Positions 35,893 to 44,849 of a stretch of DNA of 64,000 nucleotides are shown in pieces. Under the pieces are notes generated by a model, which ran no database searches, had not been told where the DNA came from, and saw nothing but the letters and a program-made list of their open reading frames with translations. Source of the stretch: Leptolyngbya sp. NIES-3755 (GTDB lineage: Bacteria > Cyanobacteriota > Cyanobacteriia > Leptolyngbyales > Leptolyngbyaceae); the NCBI GenBank assembly GCA_001548435.1, contig AP017308.1, positions 2,427,030 through 2,491,029 of the forward strand, read 5' to 3'. Both the position numbers and the translations under genes were made by a program. Positions within the stretch are counted from its first letter, which is position 1. Each line of letters begins with the position of its first letter.

Positions 35893-36588
35893 ATGCCCCA
35901 ACTTGAGGCGATCCCAGAGATTGACTTCCAAAGTGAACATTACAAAGATGCGTATAGCCGAATTAACGCGATCGTCATCGAAGGCGAAGAAGAAGCGCAT
36001 TCCAACTATCAAAAATTGGCAGAACTCCTGCCTAATGATAAAGACCAACTGATCAGCCTCTCACGCATGGAAAACCGCCACAAAAAAGGCTTTGAAGCCT
36101 GTGGACGAAACCTTAGCGTCGTCGCAGACATGGATTTCGCCCGCGAGTTCTTCTCCGCGTTGCACAACAACTTCCAAGTTGCCGCAGCCGAAGGCAAAAT
36201 CGTCACCTGTCTATTGATTCAATCGCTGATCATCGAATGTTTCGCAATCTCGGCGTACAACATCTACATCCCCGTTGCAGATGATTTTGCCCGCAAGATT
36301 ACCGAAGGCGTGGTGAAAGACGAATATCTCCACCTCAACTACGGCGAAGAATGGCTAAAAGCAAACTTTGAAGCCTCGAAAGCCGAATTGGAAGAAGCAA
36401 ACAAAGCGAACCTTCCCTTGGTTTGGAAGATGCTGAATCAAGTAGAAGCCGATGCCCACGTGCTTGGCATGGATCGGGAAGCTCTGGTCGAAGACTTTAT
36501 GATTCAATACGGTGAAGCGCTGACGAATATTGGCTTTACGACCCGCGATGTCATGCGGATGTCGGCTCACGGACTCGCGGCAGTCTAA
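35893..36588 (+). CDS. ado: aldehyde-deformylating oxygenase (alkane synthesis)
   Basis: A 231-residue ferritin-like di-iron enzyme that turns fatty aldehydes into alkanes plus formate. The iron ligands appear in order: [43 protein letters not shown] and [15 protein letters not shown]. The length matches the cyanobacterial family. It starts [13 protein letters not shown] after an AGGAGAAATC ribosome-binding region. aar, the reductase that supplies the aldehyde, follows 140 bases later, with a strong hairpin between them. Confidence 0.97.
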   Translation: MPQLEAIPEIDFQSEHYKDAYSRINAIVIEGEEEAHSNYQKLAELLPNDKDQLISLSRMENRHKKGFEACGRNLSVVADMDFAREFFSALHNNFQVAAAEGKIVTCLLIQSLIIECFAISAYNIYIPVADDFARKITEGVVKDEYLHLNYGEEWLKANFEASKAELEEANKANLPLVWKMLNQVEADAHVLGMDREALVEDFMIQYGEALTNIGFTTRDVMRMSAHGLAAV

Positions 36589-36611
36589 CGACTCCGTACA
36601 GATAAAACCCA

Positions 36612-36647
36612 GACGATGGACCGGGCAACCCCCTTGCGTCCATCGTC
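36612..36647 (+). terminator. strong hairpin between ado and aar
   Basis: GACGATGGAC (36612-36621) pairs perfectly with GTCCATCGTC (36638-36647) around a 16-base loop. The following GATTTGTGGCATTTTCTC has only a scattered T tract, so it may be an imperfect terminator or an RNA-stabilising hairpin. An aar promoter could lie in the A/T-rich 36650-36720. Confidence 0.55.
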
Positions 36648-36728
36648 GATTTGTGGCATTTTCTCTTTAAATTCGTTTACTTCGTTTATCCATCTCACTG
36701 CCTTTAGTCGGGCTTCTTCATACGATCG

Positions 36729-37748
36729 ATGTTTGGTCTAATTGGTCATCTCACAAGCTTAGAACACGCTCAGTCTGTTGCCCGCGAGCTAGGGTATCCC
36801 GAATACGCGGATCAAGGATTGGATTTTTGGTGCAGCGCTCCGCCTCAGATCGTGGATACGATCCGAGTGAAAAGCGCCACGGGTCAGGAAATCGAAGGGC
36901 GTTACGTCGAGTCCTGCTTTTTGCCTGAAATGCTGGCAACTCGTCGAATTAAAGCCGCCACTCGTAAAGTGATTAACGCGATGGCACACGCTCAAAAGCA
37001 TGGCATCAACATCACGGCATTGGGCGGATTTTCCTCGATTATCTTTGAGAATTTCAATCTGTCACAGATTCGCCAAGTGCGAAATGTAATGCTGGAATTC
37101 GAGCGGTTTACCACGGGAAATACTCACACCGCTTATATTATCTGTCGTCAAGTTGAGCAAGCCTCGAAACAATTGGGGATTGAGCTATCAAAAGCGACGG
37201 TTGCGGTGTGTGGTGCAACCGGGGACATCGGTAGCGCGGTGTGTCGCTGGTTGAATTCGAGAACGGATGTCGCGGAATTGCTGTTGATTGCTCGAAACCA
37301 GGAACGATTGCTCGATCTGCAAGCGGAACTGGGACGCGGCAAGATTCAAAGCTTAGAGGAGGCTTTACCGCAAGCGGACATTATCGTTTGGGTGGCAAGT
37401 ATGCCGAAAGGAGTCGAGATTGATCCGACGCAGTTAAAACAGCCTTGTCTGTTGATTGACGGAGGCTATCCGAAGAACTTAGGCACGAAGGTTCAGCATC
37501 CCGGTGTGACTGTTTTGAATGGTGGCATCGTGGAGCATTCACTCGATATCGATTGGCGAATTATGAGCATCGTGAATATGGATGTTCCTGCACGTCAATT
37601 GTTCGCGTGTTTTGCGGAGTCGATGCTGCTGGAGTTTGAGAAGTTGCACACGAATTTCTCTTGGGGACGCAATCGCATTACCGTAGAGAAGATGGAACAA
37701 ATCGGTGAAGCTTCGGTGAAGCATGGATTTCGCCCATTGTTGATTTAG
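36729..37748 (+). CDS. aar: long-chain acyl-ACP reductase (alkane synthesis)
   Basis: A 339-residue NADPH-dependent reductase that converts fatty acyl-ACP to fatty aldehyde for Ado. The N-terminus [15 protein letters not shown] is characteristic. A Rossmann motif [16 protein letters not shown] lies in the middle, and the thioester-forming cysteine sits in [19 protein letters not shown] near the C-terminus. The length equals the family norm. It lies directly downstream of ado, as in nearly all alkane-producing cyanobacteria. Confidence 0.97.
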   Translation: MFGLIGHLTSLEHAQSVARELGYPEYADQGLDFWCSAPPQIVDTIRVKSATGQEIEGRYVESCFLPEMLATRRIKAATRKVINAMAHAQKHGINITALGGFSSIIFENFNLSQIRQVRNVMLEFERFTTGNTHTAYIICRQVEQASKQLGIELSKATVAVCGATGDIGSAVCRWLNSRTDVAELLLIARNQERLLDLQAELGRGKIQSLEEALPQADIIVWVASMPKGVEIDPTQLKQPCLLIDGGYPKNLGTKVQHPGVTVLNGGIVEHSLDIDWRIMSIVNMDVPARQLFACFAESMLLEFEKLHTNFSWGRNRITVEKMEQIGEASVKHGFRPLLI

Positions 37749-38089
37749 TGTGTTTCTTGAATCCCTCGTAGAGATACCCTGCACATATAGGTTGGTTGAT
37801 CTGTCTTTGCTGAAATCTTTCGCCCCCTAAATCCCCCATTCTGGGGGACTTTGAGCAAGAGAAAATTCTCTGATTCCAGGGATGCTTCAGATTCAAAGTC
37901 CCCCAATTTTGGGGGATTTGGGAGGCACAAGCAAACTGAAACGAAGCGATAAGATTCTGTGTCTACAGTAGATTCAGATTTGGTGAATCGCGTCTCTGAG
38001 GGGATTTTGCATGACAGTTTACCCTGTCATTCTGGTGTCACAAATCTTCTTCATCATAAAAATATCGTTTCTGATTCATCTCTTTCACG
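37749..38089. other. intergenic region with nested inverted repeats
   Basis: This 341-base spacer follows aar. It is dominated by the palindromic element at 37826-37922. The remaining sequence, up to the 140-residue gene, shows no convincing frame; a 62-codon frame at 37959-38147 overlaps that gene and lacks a ribosome-binding site. Confidence 0.45.
37826..37922. repeat. nested palindromic repeat (MITE/REP-like)
   Basis: The left arm (37826-37854, CCTAAATCCCCCATTCTGGG...) and right arm (37893-37922, TCAAAGTCCCCCAATTTTGG...) are near-complementary inverted copies of about 30 bases. Each arm is itself a small palindrome (TCCCCCA-TGGGGGA). A 38-base centre separates them. This build resembles the dispersed intergenic repeats and foldback elements common in filamentous cyanobacteria. 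Confidence 0.7.
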
Positions 38090-38512
38090 ATGTTTCACTC
38101 CTCTTCAAATTCTGTTAAACGTTCCCCGGTTTGGATGGCGGCATTAGTTGGAAGTATTGTGACTGCTCAAGGATTTTTTGGACTCGCTTCACGTCCGCTC
38201 AATACAGCCCAATTTTCTGAACCCCGATCGATTCAAGTCGAATCTCCAGAGTCAGACAATCGATCGACGGCTGCGATCGCGCTTGCGGCTCTGGGATTGG
38301 GTGCAATTGGCTACGGTTGGTCACAATCGAGAAAGCCTTCTGGGACTCAAGTGAATCGGGGACAACTCGATCAACAATTATTGCTCTTAATGCACCAAGA
38401 TCGGGCAGCGGCTGAAAGATTGATCGCTCAAATGCAGCGGAAACATCCAGAAAAATCGCGTCAGTGGTGTATTGAGAAAGTGAAGTATGATTTACAACGC
38501 GATCGACACTAG
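38090..38512 (+). CDS. membrane-anchored protein of unknown function
   Basis: A 140-residue protein with an N-terminal hydrophobic segment (VWMAALVGSIVTAQGFFGLA), a polar linker, a second hydrophobic segment (TAAIALAALGLGAIGYGW), and a basic helical C-terminus (QDRAAAERLIAQMQRKHPEK, then WCIEKVKYDLQRDRH). No family is recognised. It begins after the palindromic element and precedes the TonB-like gene by about 100 bases. A weak GCGATCG/CGATCGC hairpin at 38521-38545 may end its transcript. Confidence 0.6.
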   Translation: MFHSSSNSVKRSPVWMAALVGSIVTAQGFFGLASRPLNTAQFSEPRSIQVESPESDNRSTAAIALAALGLGAIGYGWSQSRKPSGTQVNRGQLDQQLLLLMHQDRAAAERLIAQMQRKHPEKSRQWCIEKVKYDLQRDRH

Positions 38513-38608
38513 CAACTAGCGCGATCGGGATACTCTCTCGATCGCTGCTTTCTCGAAGTGGAGCTAGGATAGAATCGTTCCCGTGGCATCCCCGTGTGAG
38601 AGTTCAGC

Positions 38609-39772
38609 ATGGCGTTTTCTGTTCTGACTAAGCGATCGAAACCCCAAGATTCTCCAACGTTTTGGCTATCCCTTGTAGCTGGATCGCTGTTGTTGCATCT
38701 GGTGTTACTTTTGTTGGGTCGCTGGTATTTTTCGCAAGCTGCAAGTGCGCCAGCGGGACTGACTCAGGCTCCCCTGGATTTTGTTGAGATTGATCCGAAT
38801 GCGCCACCTTTAAAACAAGCAAAGCCGATCGCACCTTCTAATACACAAACTCAAGCAGAATTACCCAAAACTGCACCGCCTCAAGAATCAGTAGCGGAAA
38901 CAACTCAGGCTCCGAACTCGATCGCGAATCTACCGCGTCAAACTCCGGAGCGATCCCAACCTCGTACTGCGCCTTCTCCGAGTCCTTCGCCCACAACTCC
39001 GATCAATCAGCCGAATCGTTCTCAGCCGACCCCACCATCAGGGCAACTGCCGAGCGATCGCACAACTCCCAGACAGAATCCGACTGCACCTTCCACACCA
39101 GATCGCGGCGGAACGAATCCTTCTAGCCCCGGTGCGTCCACACCTGGAGCCACAACACCCGGTGCATCTCCTGGAACTACAACGCCTGGTGCATCCACAC
39201 CTGAAACTACAACACCTTCTCCCAGTCCAACTCAATCCCCCGATTCAAATGGCACAACATCCGGAACAACGGGTCCGACTGGAGGAAATTCGACAGGTCC
39301 GATCAGTGGAGGAACACCGCTTGCGAGGGAAGCCAATGTGCAAGGTTTGATAAACGGAGCACTTCAGGAAGACACGTTTCGACCTGAACAGTATGCAAGA
39401 GGCACAGTTACTCTGAAATCGGCTGAATTGTCCCCAATCAAAATAGAAGATTCAAGTCAGCTTGCAGAGAAAGTTCTTGATTTGCGCTTAGGGCTTTCGA
39501 TCAACTCTGAAGGACAGGTTGTTGATACAGATGTCAGAGATGATAGTCCGACCTTGATGCGAAATCCGAAGTTTAGCGATCCGGACAGCGCTGAAGCACA
39601 ACAGGCGAGAGCAGAAATTAAGCAGATTGTTGAGCAATTGGTTTTCCAAGCTAATGCAGATGGTAGCTTAGCATTTGATGTGAATTTGGAATCAAAGGGA
39701 GCGAATGCCTACCGAATTATCAACGTTCGAGTTACCGTTGAGCCATTGACATCAAATGCTCCTACCCCATAA
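38609..39772 (+). CDS. TonB-like protein with Pro/Thr-rich periplasmic spacer
   Basis: A 387-residue protein with the TonB plan: a short cytosolic start, one membrane anchor (LSLVAGSLLLHLVLLLLG), a 190-residue spacer rich in Pro, Thr, Ser and Gln, and a C-terminal globular domain of about 140 residues (RLGLSINSEGQVVDTDVRDD). The first half of that domain is compatible with a TonB-type fold, but the match is distant. The spacer contains repeated TPGAS/TPGAT units. It would link energy or mechanics of the inner membrane to the outer membrane; a second such protein lies at 56507. Confidence 0.6.
   Translation: MAFSVLTKRSKPQDSPTFWLSLVAGSLLLHLVLLLLGRWYFSQAASAPAGLTQAPLDFVEIDPNAPPLKQAKPIAPSNTQTQAELPKTAPPQESVAETTQAPNSIANLPRQTPERSQPRTAPSPSPSPTTPINQPNRSQPTPPSGQLPSDRTTPRQNPTAPSTPDRGGTNPSSPGASTPGATTPGASPGTTTPGASTPETTTPSPSPTQSPDSNGTTSGTTGPTGGNSTGPISGGTPLAREANVQGLINGALQEDTFRPEQYARGTVTLKSAELSPIKIEDSSQLAEKVLDLRLGLSINSEGQVVDTDVRDDSPTLMRNPKFSDPDSAEAQQARAEIKQIVEQLVFQANADGSLAFDVNLESKGANAYRIINVRVTVEPLTSNAPTP
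39112..39225 (+). repeat. TPGAS/TPGAT repeat tract in TonB-like gene
   Basis: The spacer region encodes runs of GASTPGATTPGASPGTTTPG-type repeats from short, imperfect 12-18 base units such as GGTGCATC...ACACCTGG. This is a low-complexity, slippage-prone tract, and its length probably varies between strains. Confidence 0.6.
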
Positions 39773-39791
39773 TCCCAGCTTTTTCTCCCGG

Positions 39792-42356
39792 TTAATTCTT
39801 TGCTTTTGCCTCCAAATTCTCTAGACGACTCTTCAGATCTTGATTCTCTTTCTTAAGCTGGTCAAGTTCTTCTCGAAGTTGTTTCACCGCTTTGTCTGAT
39901 CCAGCATTTTTCTGCACCTTCTGAACTGACTCCTCAGCAATGCGACGAACTCGACCATCAGGAGTTTGATCAGCAAGCGATTGAAGAATCCCGATCGCTT
40001 TCGTCGTTTCCATTTGTCCCAGAGATACAGCAACCGCAACTTGAGTCAGAAAGAATGTTTCGCGTGACAAAGTTTTCAACCGTTCAAGAATTCGTTCTAA
40101 ATTAATCTTGTCTTGTCCCGTTGAAATCGGTCCTAATGCTCGAATGGCAGCTAGTCGAAGCGGTTGGGGAACTCCAGTCTGAGTGTATTCCAGAATTAAA
40201 TCTAATGCTGCTTCTGAAGTTTTGAGTTGGCTTAGAGCGCCGATCGCGCCTGCTCTAACGACTTCATTCCAGCCCTGTCGCTCTCTCAGAACAGTTTCGA
40301 TCAATTTTAAGGTTTGCTCTTCAGATGAACCGCTTAATCCAGAGGCAGCTACTTTTCCAAAACTTCGGAGTGCGGTTGCTTCGACATAGTAGCTGGCATC
40401 CCCTTTTTCTACGATCGAGCCAAGGGCGGCATAACTCTCAGGCGTTGCAATCTGAGCAAGACAACCGACGATCGCACGTCTCACTCTCGCTTCTGAATCA
40501 TTTAATCCTGCAATGACAGCTTCAACTGCTTGATCGAGTTTGATTGATGCGAGACTTTCAGCGATTTCCGCACGAACGCCCCAGAATCGATCGCTGTTCA
40601 ATGCTTCAGAGAGAACTTTAACGGCTTCGAGTCCGCCTTTTTTCGCGATCGCTTGTGCAGCATAAAGTCGCGAAACTGGGTCAGAATCATACTTCAATTG
40701 AGCTTTGAGTTCGGGCATTGGATACTCTAGCTCAACGGTTTTGAGATGATAGTTATCGACATCAAAGCTAATGAAATCAGGCTTCTTCTCTAATGGGAAA
40801 TAGAAGCTCTGTTCTTTCTCGTGAATGCGAACGGTGAATGTTCTTTGATCGACTTTGCTATCATTCGCAAAATTGATACCGATCGGAATTCTTAGATCAA
40901 ATAGCTCTGATTGGGTTTGGCTCACTGTAATTTTTGCCAAGTTACTATCTGAATCCCAGGCATAGTTAATTTTGAAATCAGGATGTCCGCCGCGATAGAC
41001 ATATTGATCAAACAGGAATGTTAGATTGCGTCCAGTAGCTTTCTCGATCGCTCTTAATAAATCAATCGTTTCCACTGTTCGATGAGCATTGTCATTGAGA
41101 AAAGTCGCGATCGCACTGTAAAACAATTCATCTCCTAGCTCGGCTCGAACCATGTGATACACACAAGAGCCTTTCTCATAGATATGTCGATCGTAAAGCT
41201 CGATCGCTTCTCGATAAACGTGTGTCACCAGCGATCGACGATAGCGAGAAGCATCTTCATCTAAATACTCTCGTGCTTGACCTAGTAAGTAATACAGCGC
41301 TTCTTCCCGTCCGTATTCTTCCTCGATCCACATCACTTCGGCATAAGAAGCCATTCCTTCTTTCACCCAAGCATGTGACCAATGTTTGATCACGACTAAA
41401 TCACCAAACCATTGATGCGCCAGTTCGTGAGCGACTAGAGATTCAGTACTTCGATTGTCGATCGCAGCCCTTTGATCAATCAAACAGCGATCGGTAAGCA
41501 ATGTAGTTGAAGTGTTCTCCATTCCGCCAAAGATGAAGTCATCCACACAGACTTGTGCATACTTCGGGAACGCATATGGATAGCCATATTTCTGACTGAA
41601 GAACTCAATCATCTGAGGCGTTTTACCCATGCTGAGACGAGCTTGCTCTTCGCGTCCTTTCTCCACATAGTAAGTCACAGGCTTACCTTTCCAGTCGTCA
41701 CGCAATTCGGCAAAATCTCCGATCGCTAATGTCATTAGATAAGTCGGATGAATCTCTCTCTGATACCAGTGGAAAATCTGAGCATCTCCCCGATCTTCTG
41801 TCGAAATCAATTCACCGTTTGAAACTGCAATAAACGGTTTAGGAATCTCGACTCGAATTTCCGAAGTCGCTAACTGTCCGGGATAGTCAAAACACGGGAA
41901 CCAGAAGCGTGAATCCTCATCTTCGCCCTGTGTCCAAACTTGAGTGGGCTTATTCGGATAGTCCTCAGTCGGAGCAATAAAGTACAGTCCGCGTTGAGGC
42001 TTTTCAACGTGATAAGCGATCGCTAATTCAATCTTTTCGCCAATCTTCGTCGGTTGTTTAAGCTGAATCTGCAATTGTTCCCCATCATAGTCAAACGGTT
42101 GAGGAACATCATCAATACTGACCGATTCAATGTTGAGATTAACCGCATCTAACGTTAATCGATCGATACCATTGCGAATCGGATTGATTCGAATCGTACA
42201 AGTGCCTTGATAACTTTGATTCGGAATATCAAGGATCAGATTGAGGAAAATATGCTCGACTTGACCAGGACGATCGGGATTGTAGTGAGGACGAGCACCG
42301 GGAAGCTCAAACGATCGATGTCCATTCTCCGTATCCAGCGAAAATTGATGAAGCAT
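39792..42356 (-). CDS. M1 family aminopeptidase with HEAT-repeat C-terminus
   Basis: An 854-residue zinc aminopeptidase of family M1. The N-terminal beta domain is followed by FGGMENTSTT, the exopeptidase motif, and the zinc site HELAHQWFGD with the downstream WVKEGMASYAE glutamate. After about residue 530 the protein changes to alpha-helical HEAT-type repeats (EAVIAGLNDSEARVRRAIVG, ALGSIVEKGDASYYVEATAL). It ends in a coiled coil (REELDQLKKENQDLKSRLEN). There is no signal peptide, so it is probably cytosolic and acts on peptides. The HEAT part may bind partners or substrates. Confidence 0.93.
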   Translation of the reverse strand: MLHQFSLDTENGHRSFELPGARPHYNPDRPGQVEHIFLNLILDIPNQSYQGTCTIRINPIRNGIDRLTLDAVNLNIESVSIDDVPQPFDYDGEQLQIQLKQPTKIGEKIELAIAYHVEKPQRGLYFIAPTEDYPNKPTQVWTQGEDEDSRFWFPCFDYPGQLATSEIRVEIPKPFIAVSNGELISTEDRGDAQIFHWYQREIHPTYLMTLAIGDFAELRDDWKGKPVTYYVEKGREEQARLSMGKTPQMIEFFSQKYGYPYAFPKYAQVCVDDFIFGGMENTSTTLLTDRCLIDQRAAIDNRSTESLVAHELAHQWFGDLVVIKHWSHAWVKEGMASYAEVMWIEEEYGREEALYYLLGQAREYLDEDASRYRRSLVTHVYREAIELYDRHIYEKGSCVYHMVRAELGDELFYSAIATFLNDNAHRTVETIDLLRAIEKATGRNLTFLFDQYVYRGGHPDFKINYAWDSDSNLAKITVSQTQSELFDLRIPIGINFANDSKVDQRTFTVRIHEKEQSFYFPLEKKPDFISFDVDNYHLKTVELEYPMPELKAQLKYDSDPVSRLYAAQAIAKKGGLEAVKVLSEALNSDRFWGVRAEIAESLASIKLDQAVEAVIAGLNDSEARVRRAIVGCLAQIATPESYAALGSIVEKGDASYYVEATALRSFGKVAASGLSGSSEEQTLKLIETVLRERQGWNEVVRAGAIGALSQLKTSEAALDLILEYTQTGVPQPLRLAAIRALGPISTGQDKINLERILERLKTLSRETFFLTQVAVAVSLGQMETTKAIGILQSLADQTPDGRVRRIAEESVQKVQKNAGSDKAVKQLREELDQLKKENQDLKSRLENLEAKAKN

Positions 42357-42662
42357 AATCTCTATCTGATCCTACGATTTTCAAGTTTAGCGAGAGTTCG
42401 CTGATTTGAACTCTTCCAGGAAAAATTAACTCAAATCCCGCAAATCGAGCCAGCGTGGTAAGTGGCACTCTCATCAGGGTACACTCGATCACAACCTTGA
42501 GTGAATCCATTTTGCCTTGAATCACGAACATTTGGAACTTTGCCGCACTCAAACGGGACAACAACCACAACCCTGTTTTATTCAGCGCTCAACCACCCCA
42601 AAAACTGACACACACTTCGCGAGAATTTCCCGAAGCTTCGTCGATCCAGCGTGTAGCGACTG
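42357..42662. other. divergent promoter region peptidase / HetZ-like gene
   Basis: This 306-base spacer separates the divergent M1 peptidase and HetZ-like genes. Apart from scattered A/T-rich stretches that may hold promoters, I see no repeat, RNA or convincing frame. Confidence 0.4.
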
Positions 42663-43880
42663 ATGTATCTACCAAGACCGAACCTCATGAAAGCAAAGTC
42701 TCCCAAAGCGCCCAACTGCGATTCCGCTCTGCTCACCGCTCCTGATACCGAAGTCTCGCAAACCGAACAACTCGCAAACCAATTAGCGATCGAACTCGCG
42801 ACTGAATTGAACATTACCGGAAGCGCGATCGCACCTGTGGCTCATCGCATTGCAACTGAAGTCGATCGTATTTGTGCGAAGAGCGATCGGATTCAGTCTT
42901 CAGGACAAATTAGCTCTTGGCGGTTGACTTTGGCGCGGTATCGCTCACAAAAATGTGTCCACTTCTATCAACTTGGGTCGCAACGGGGACGGGTCGAGCT
43001 ACATAGTAATCTCAGCACGATGGTGTATCGCCCGATCGCGCCTGCTCATTTGCAGTTATCTTTCCAAGCGCGTTACACCCTAATCGAAGACTTTCTACAA
43101 GGCTTTTACACTGAATCGCTCAGAGCTTTCCGCCGCGAAAATGAACTCCCAGAGAACTATCAGCCGCGTACCCGTTTGGAACTCGCAGAGTACATGGCAT
43201 TTACTGAACAATACGCGAAACGGCGAATTACTCTACCCAGTCAGCACAATCAACAGTTAATCATTCTTCGCGCTCAACGGTTTGCCAGTCGCCAACCTCA
43301 AGAAATTGCAGTGGATATTGAAACTGCAATGGAAACAGCGAAAAGTGATGAAACTGAAGCGTATGGACGCTCTGGAATCATGCAGATGATTCGGGAACAA
43401 ATGGTTTCGGAAAAAGCCGATCCGTCTGAATCGGTATTACGCGATCGAGTGGTGATCGAACTGATGCGCTACCTCGAATCTCAAGACCAAAAAGACTGTG
43501 TAGACTATCTCACTCTGAAGCTGCAAGATCTCTCAGTGCCAGAGATTGATGAAATTCTAGGGTTAACTCCACGTAAACGGGACTATCTCCAGCAGCGGTT
43601 CAAGTACCACGTCGATAAATTCATCACCTCTGGAAACTGGAAGATCGTGCATGAATGGTTAGGAGCCGATTTAGATCAAAATCTAGGACTATCTCCGAAT
43701 CAATGGGATGCGTTTCTGGATTCACTTTCTGATGAGCAACATCAACTACTAGAACTAAAGCGATCGGGAGTGAGTGATCAAGAGATTGTGCAGATTCTCA
43801 AATGCACTTCAAAGCAACTCCAGAAACGGTGGGGCGCTTTGCTTGATTTAGCTCGACAACAACGAAATCAAGCAAAGTAA
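42663..43880 (+). CDS. hetZ: HetZ-like regulatory protein
   Basis: A 405-residue soluble protein that resembles HetZ, a DNA-binding protein needed early in heterocyst differentiation of Anabaena and also present in non-heterocystous cyanobacteria. Recognised stretches are TEQLANQLAIELATELNITG, RGRVELHSNLSTMVYRPI, LIEDFLQGFYTESLRAFRRE and TRLELAEYMAFTEQYAKRRI. The C-terminus contains helix-turn-helix-like segments (SDEQHQLLELKRSGVSDQEI). The start may instead be the ATG at 42687; neither has a good ribosome-binding site. A terminator follows at once. Its target in a possibly non-heterocystous strain is unknown. Confidence 0.65.
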   Translation: MYLPRPNLMKAKSPKAPNCDSALLTAPDTEVSQTEQLANQLAIELATELNITGSAIAPVAHRIATEVDRICAKSDRIQSSGQISSWRLTLARYRSQKCVHFYQLGSQRGRVELHSNLSTMVYRPIAPAHLQLSFQARYTLIEDFLQGFYTESLRAFRRENELPENYQPRTRLELAEYMAFTEQYAKRRITLPSQHNQQLIILRAQRFASRQPQEIAVDIETAMETAKSDETEAYGRSGIMQMIREQMVSEKADPSESVLRDRVVIELMRYLESQDQKDCVDYLTLKLQDLSVPEIDEILGLTPRKRDYLQQRFKYHVDKFITSGNWKIVHEWLGADLDQNLGLSPNQWDAFLDSLSDEQHQLLELKRSGVSDQEIVQILKCTSKQLQKRWGALLDLARQQRNQAK

Positions 43881-43904
43881 GCCTTTGAGTCTTGGTAGAG
43901 GGAT

Positions 43905-43932
43905 GGGATGGATCACTCCATCCCGTTTTTTT
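43905..43932 (+). terminator. rho-independent terminator after HetZ-like gene
   Basis: GGGATGG (43905-43911) pairs with CCATCCC (43918-43924) over a six-base loop and is followed by GTTTTTTT. It ends just at the stop codon of the convergent secreted-protein gene. Confidence 0.85.
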
Positions 43933-44731
43933 ATCGACACAAAGTGGGTGCTTTACGCTGTCCAATGTTGATGCGATTGAAGTTCGTTAAATTCAGCGTA
44001 GAAGGACTGAAAGCACCCAGATTTCCTTGATTAGTCCAAGTTCCGAGTCTTAAAGCTCCAGCCGGATCAAAGGCTCGATTTTGTCTTGAAGCAGGATTGG
44101 CGAATTTGGCAGGAGGATTTACAACGCCTGTGATTGTATTGCCTTGAGCGGTTCCTGTGATGCACATCGAATCATCATTCGGACGAGCAAAGAAACCAAC
44201 AATTCTGTTTCCGGTCTTTGTAAACAGGAAAGTATAAGATCCTTTCTCTAACAGTTGTTGATCCGTTACGTTGAAAGAAGGTGCACCATTCCACATTCGA
44301 TAGGAACCATCTGCCAAATCCGCGATCGCGGCTCTGTTTTGAGCGGCTTGATTCTGACACACGAGCAAGTCATTAACAGCTTTGAAGCCTTCAGAATCGC
44401 TAGAGCCACGAAGCTCATTAAAATACTTCGGATCTTTCAACATCCGTTCTCGTGCGGCTGCCAAGGTGGTCTTGTAGAAAATCATCGTGCGACTCTGCTC
44501 GATCGTCACAGGCGGTTGGTCAGCACTCACCGGAGTTGGCAAATTCTTATACGTGAATGTGACATCTCCACCTTTTTCTTCAACATCGAGTGTAGTCCGC
44601 ATTCCTAACGGACTCGGTTGATTGGCACGAGGCTGAATTTGACAGCGGGTAACAACTTGAGCTTTCACGGAAGTAGATGCAGCAAAAACGGTCGTGCTGG
44701 CAAGTAGAACACTCAGACTCAGAAACTTCAT
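43931..44731 (-). CDS. exported protein of unknown function
   Basis: A 266-residue protein with a signal peptide (FLSLSVLLASTTVFAASTSV, cleavage near VKA-Q). The mature part starts with a Cys (TRCQIQPRA), has several other cysteines (LLVCQNQ, SMCITG and the extreme C-terminal LCR), and is rich in beta-type sequence (SYTFLFTKTGNRIVGFFARP). No family or catalytic motif is recognised. Disulfides are likely. It is convergent with the HetZ-like gene and lies between it and the DUF362 gene. Confidence 0.7.
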   Translation of the reverse strand: MKFLSLSVLLASTTVFAASTSVKAQVVTRCQIQPRANQPSPLGMRTTLDVEEKGGDVTFTYKNLPTPVSADQPPVTIEQSRTMIFYKTTLAAARERMLKDPKYFNELRGSSDSEGFKAVNDLLVCQNQAAQNRAAIADLADGSYRMWNGAPSFNVTDQQLLEKGSYTFLFTKTGNRIVGFFARPNDDSMCITGTAQGNTITGVVNPPAKFANPASRQNRAFDPAGALRLGTWTNQGNLGAFSPSTLNLTNFNRINIGQRKAPTLCR

Positions 44732-44849
44732 AGCAGTAGATCGAAAAACCTCTGAGATATTACGCGATTTTGAGGAACGGTGGCACGATCGAGTCTCGAA
44801 TTCTGATAAAAAGAGCCAGATTCATAGATCTAGCCCTTTAACGGTTTAA

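Noticed and set aside
37959-38147. 62-codon frame after the palindromic element
   Set aside because: It overlaps the 140-residue gene in another frame and has no ribosome-binding site.
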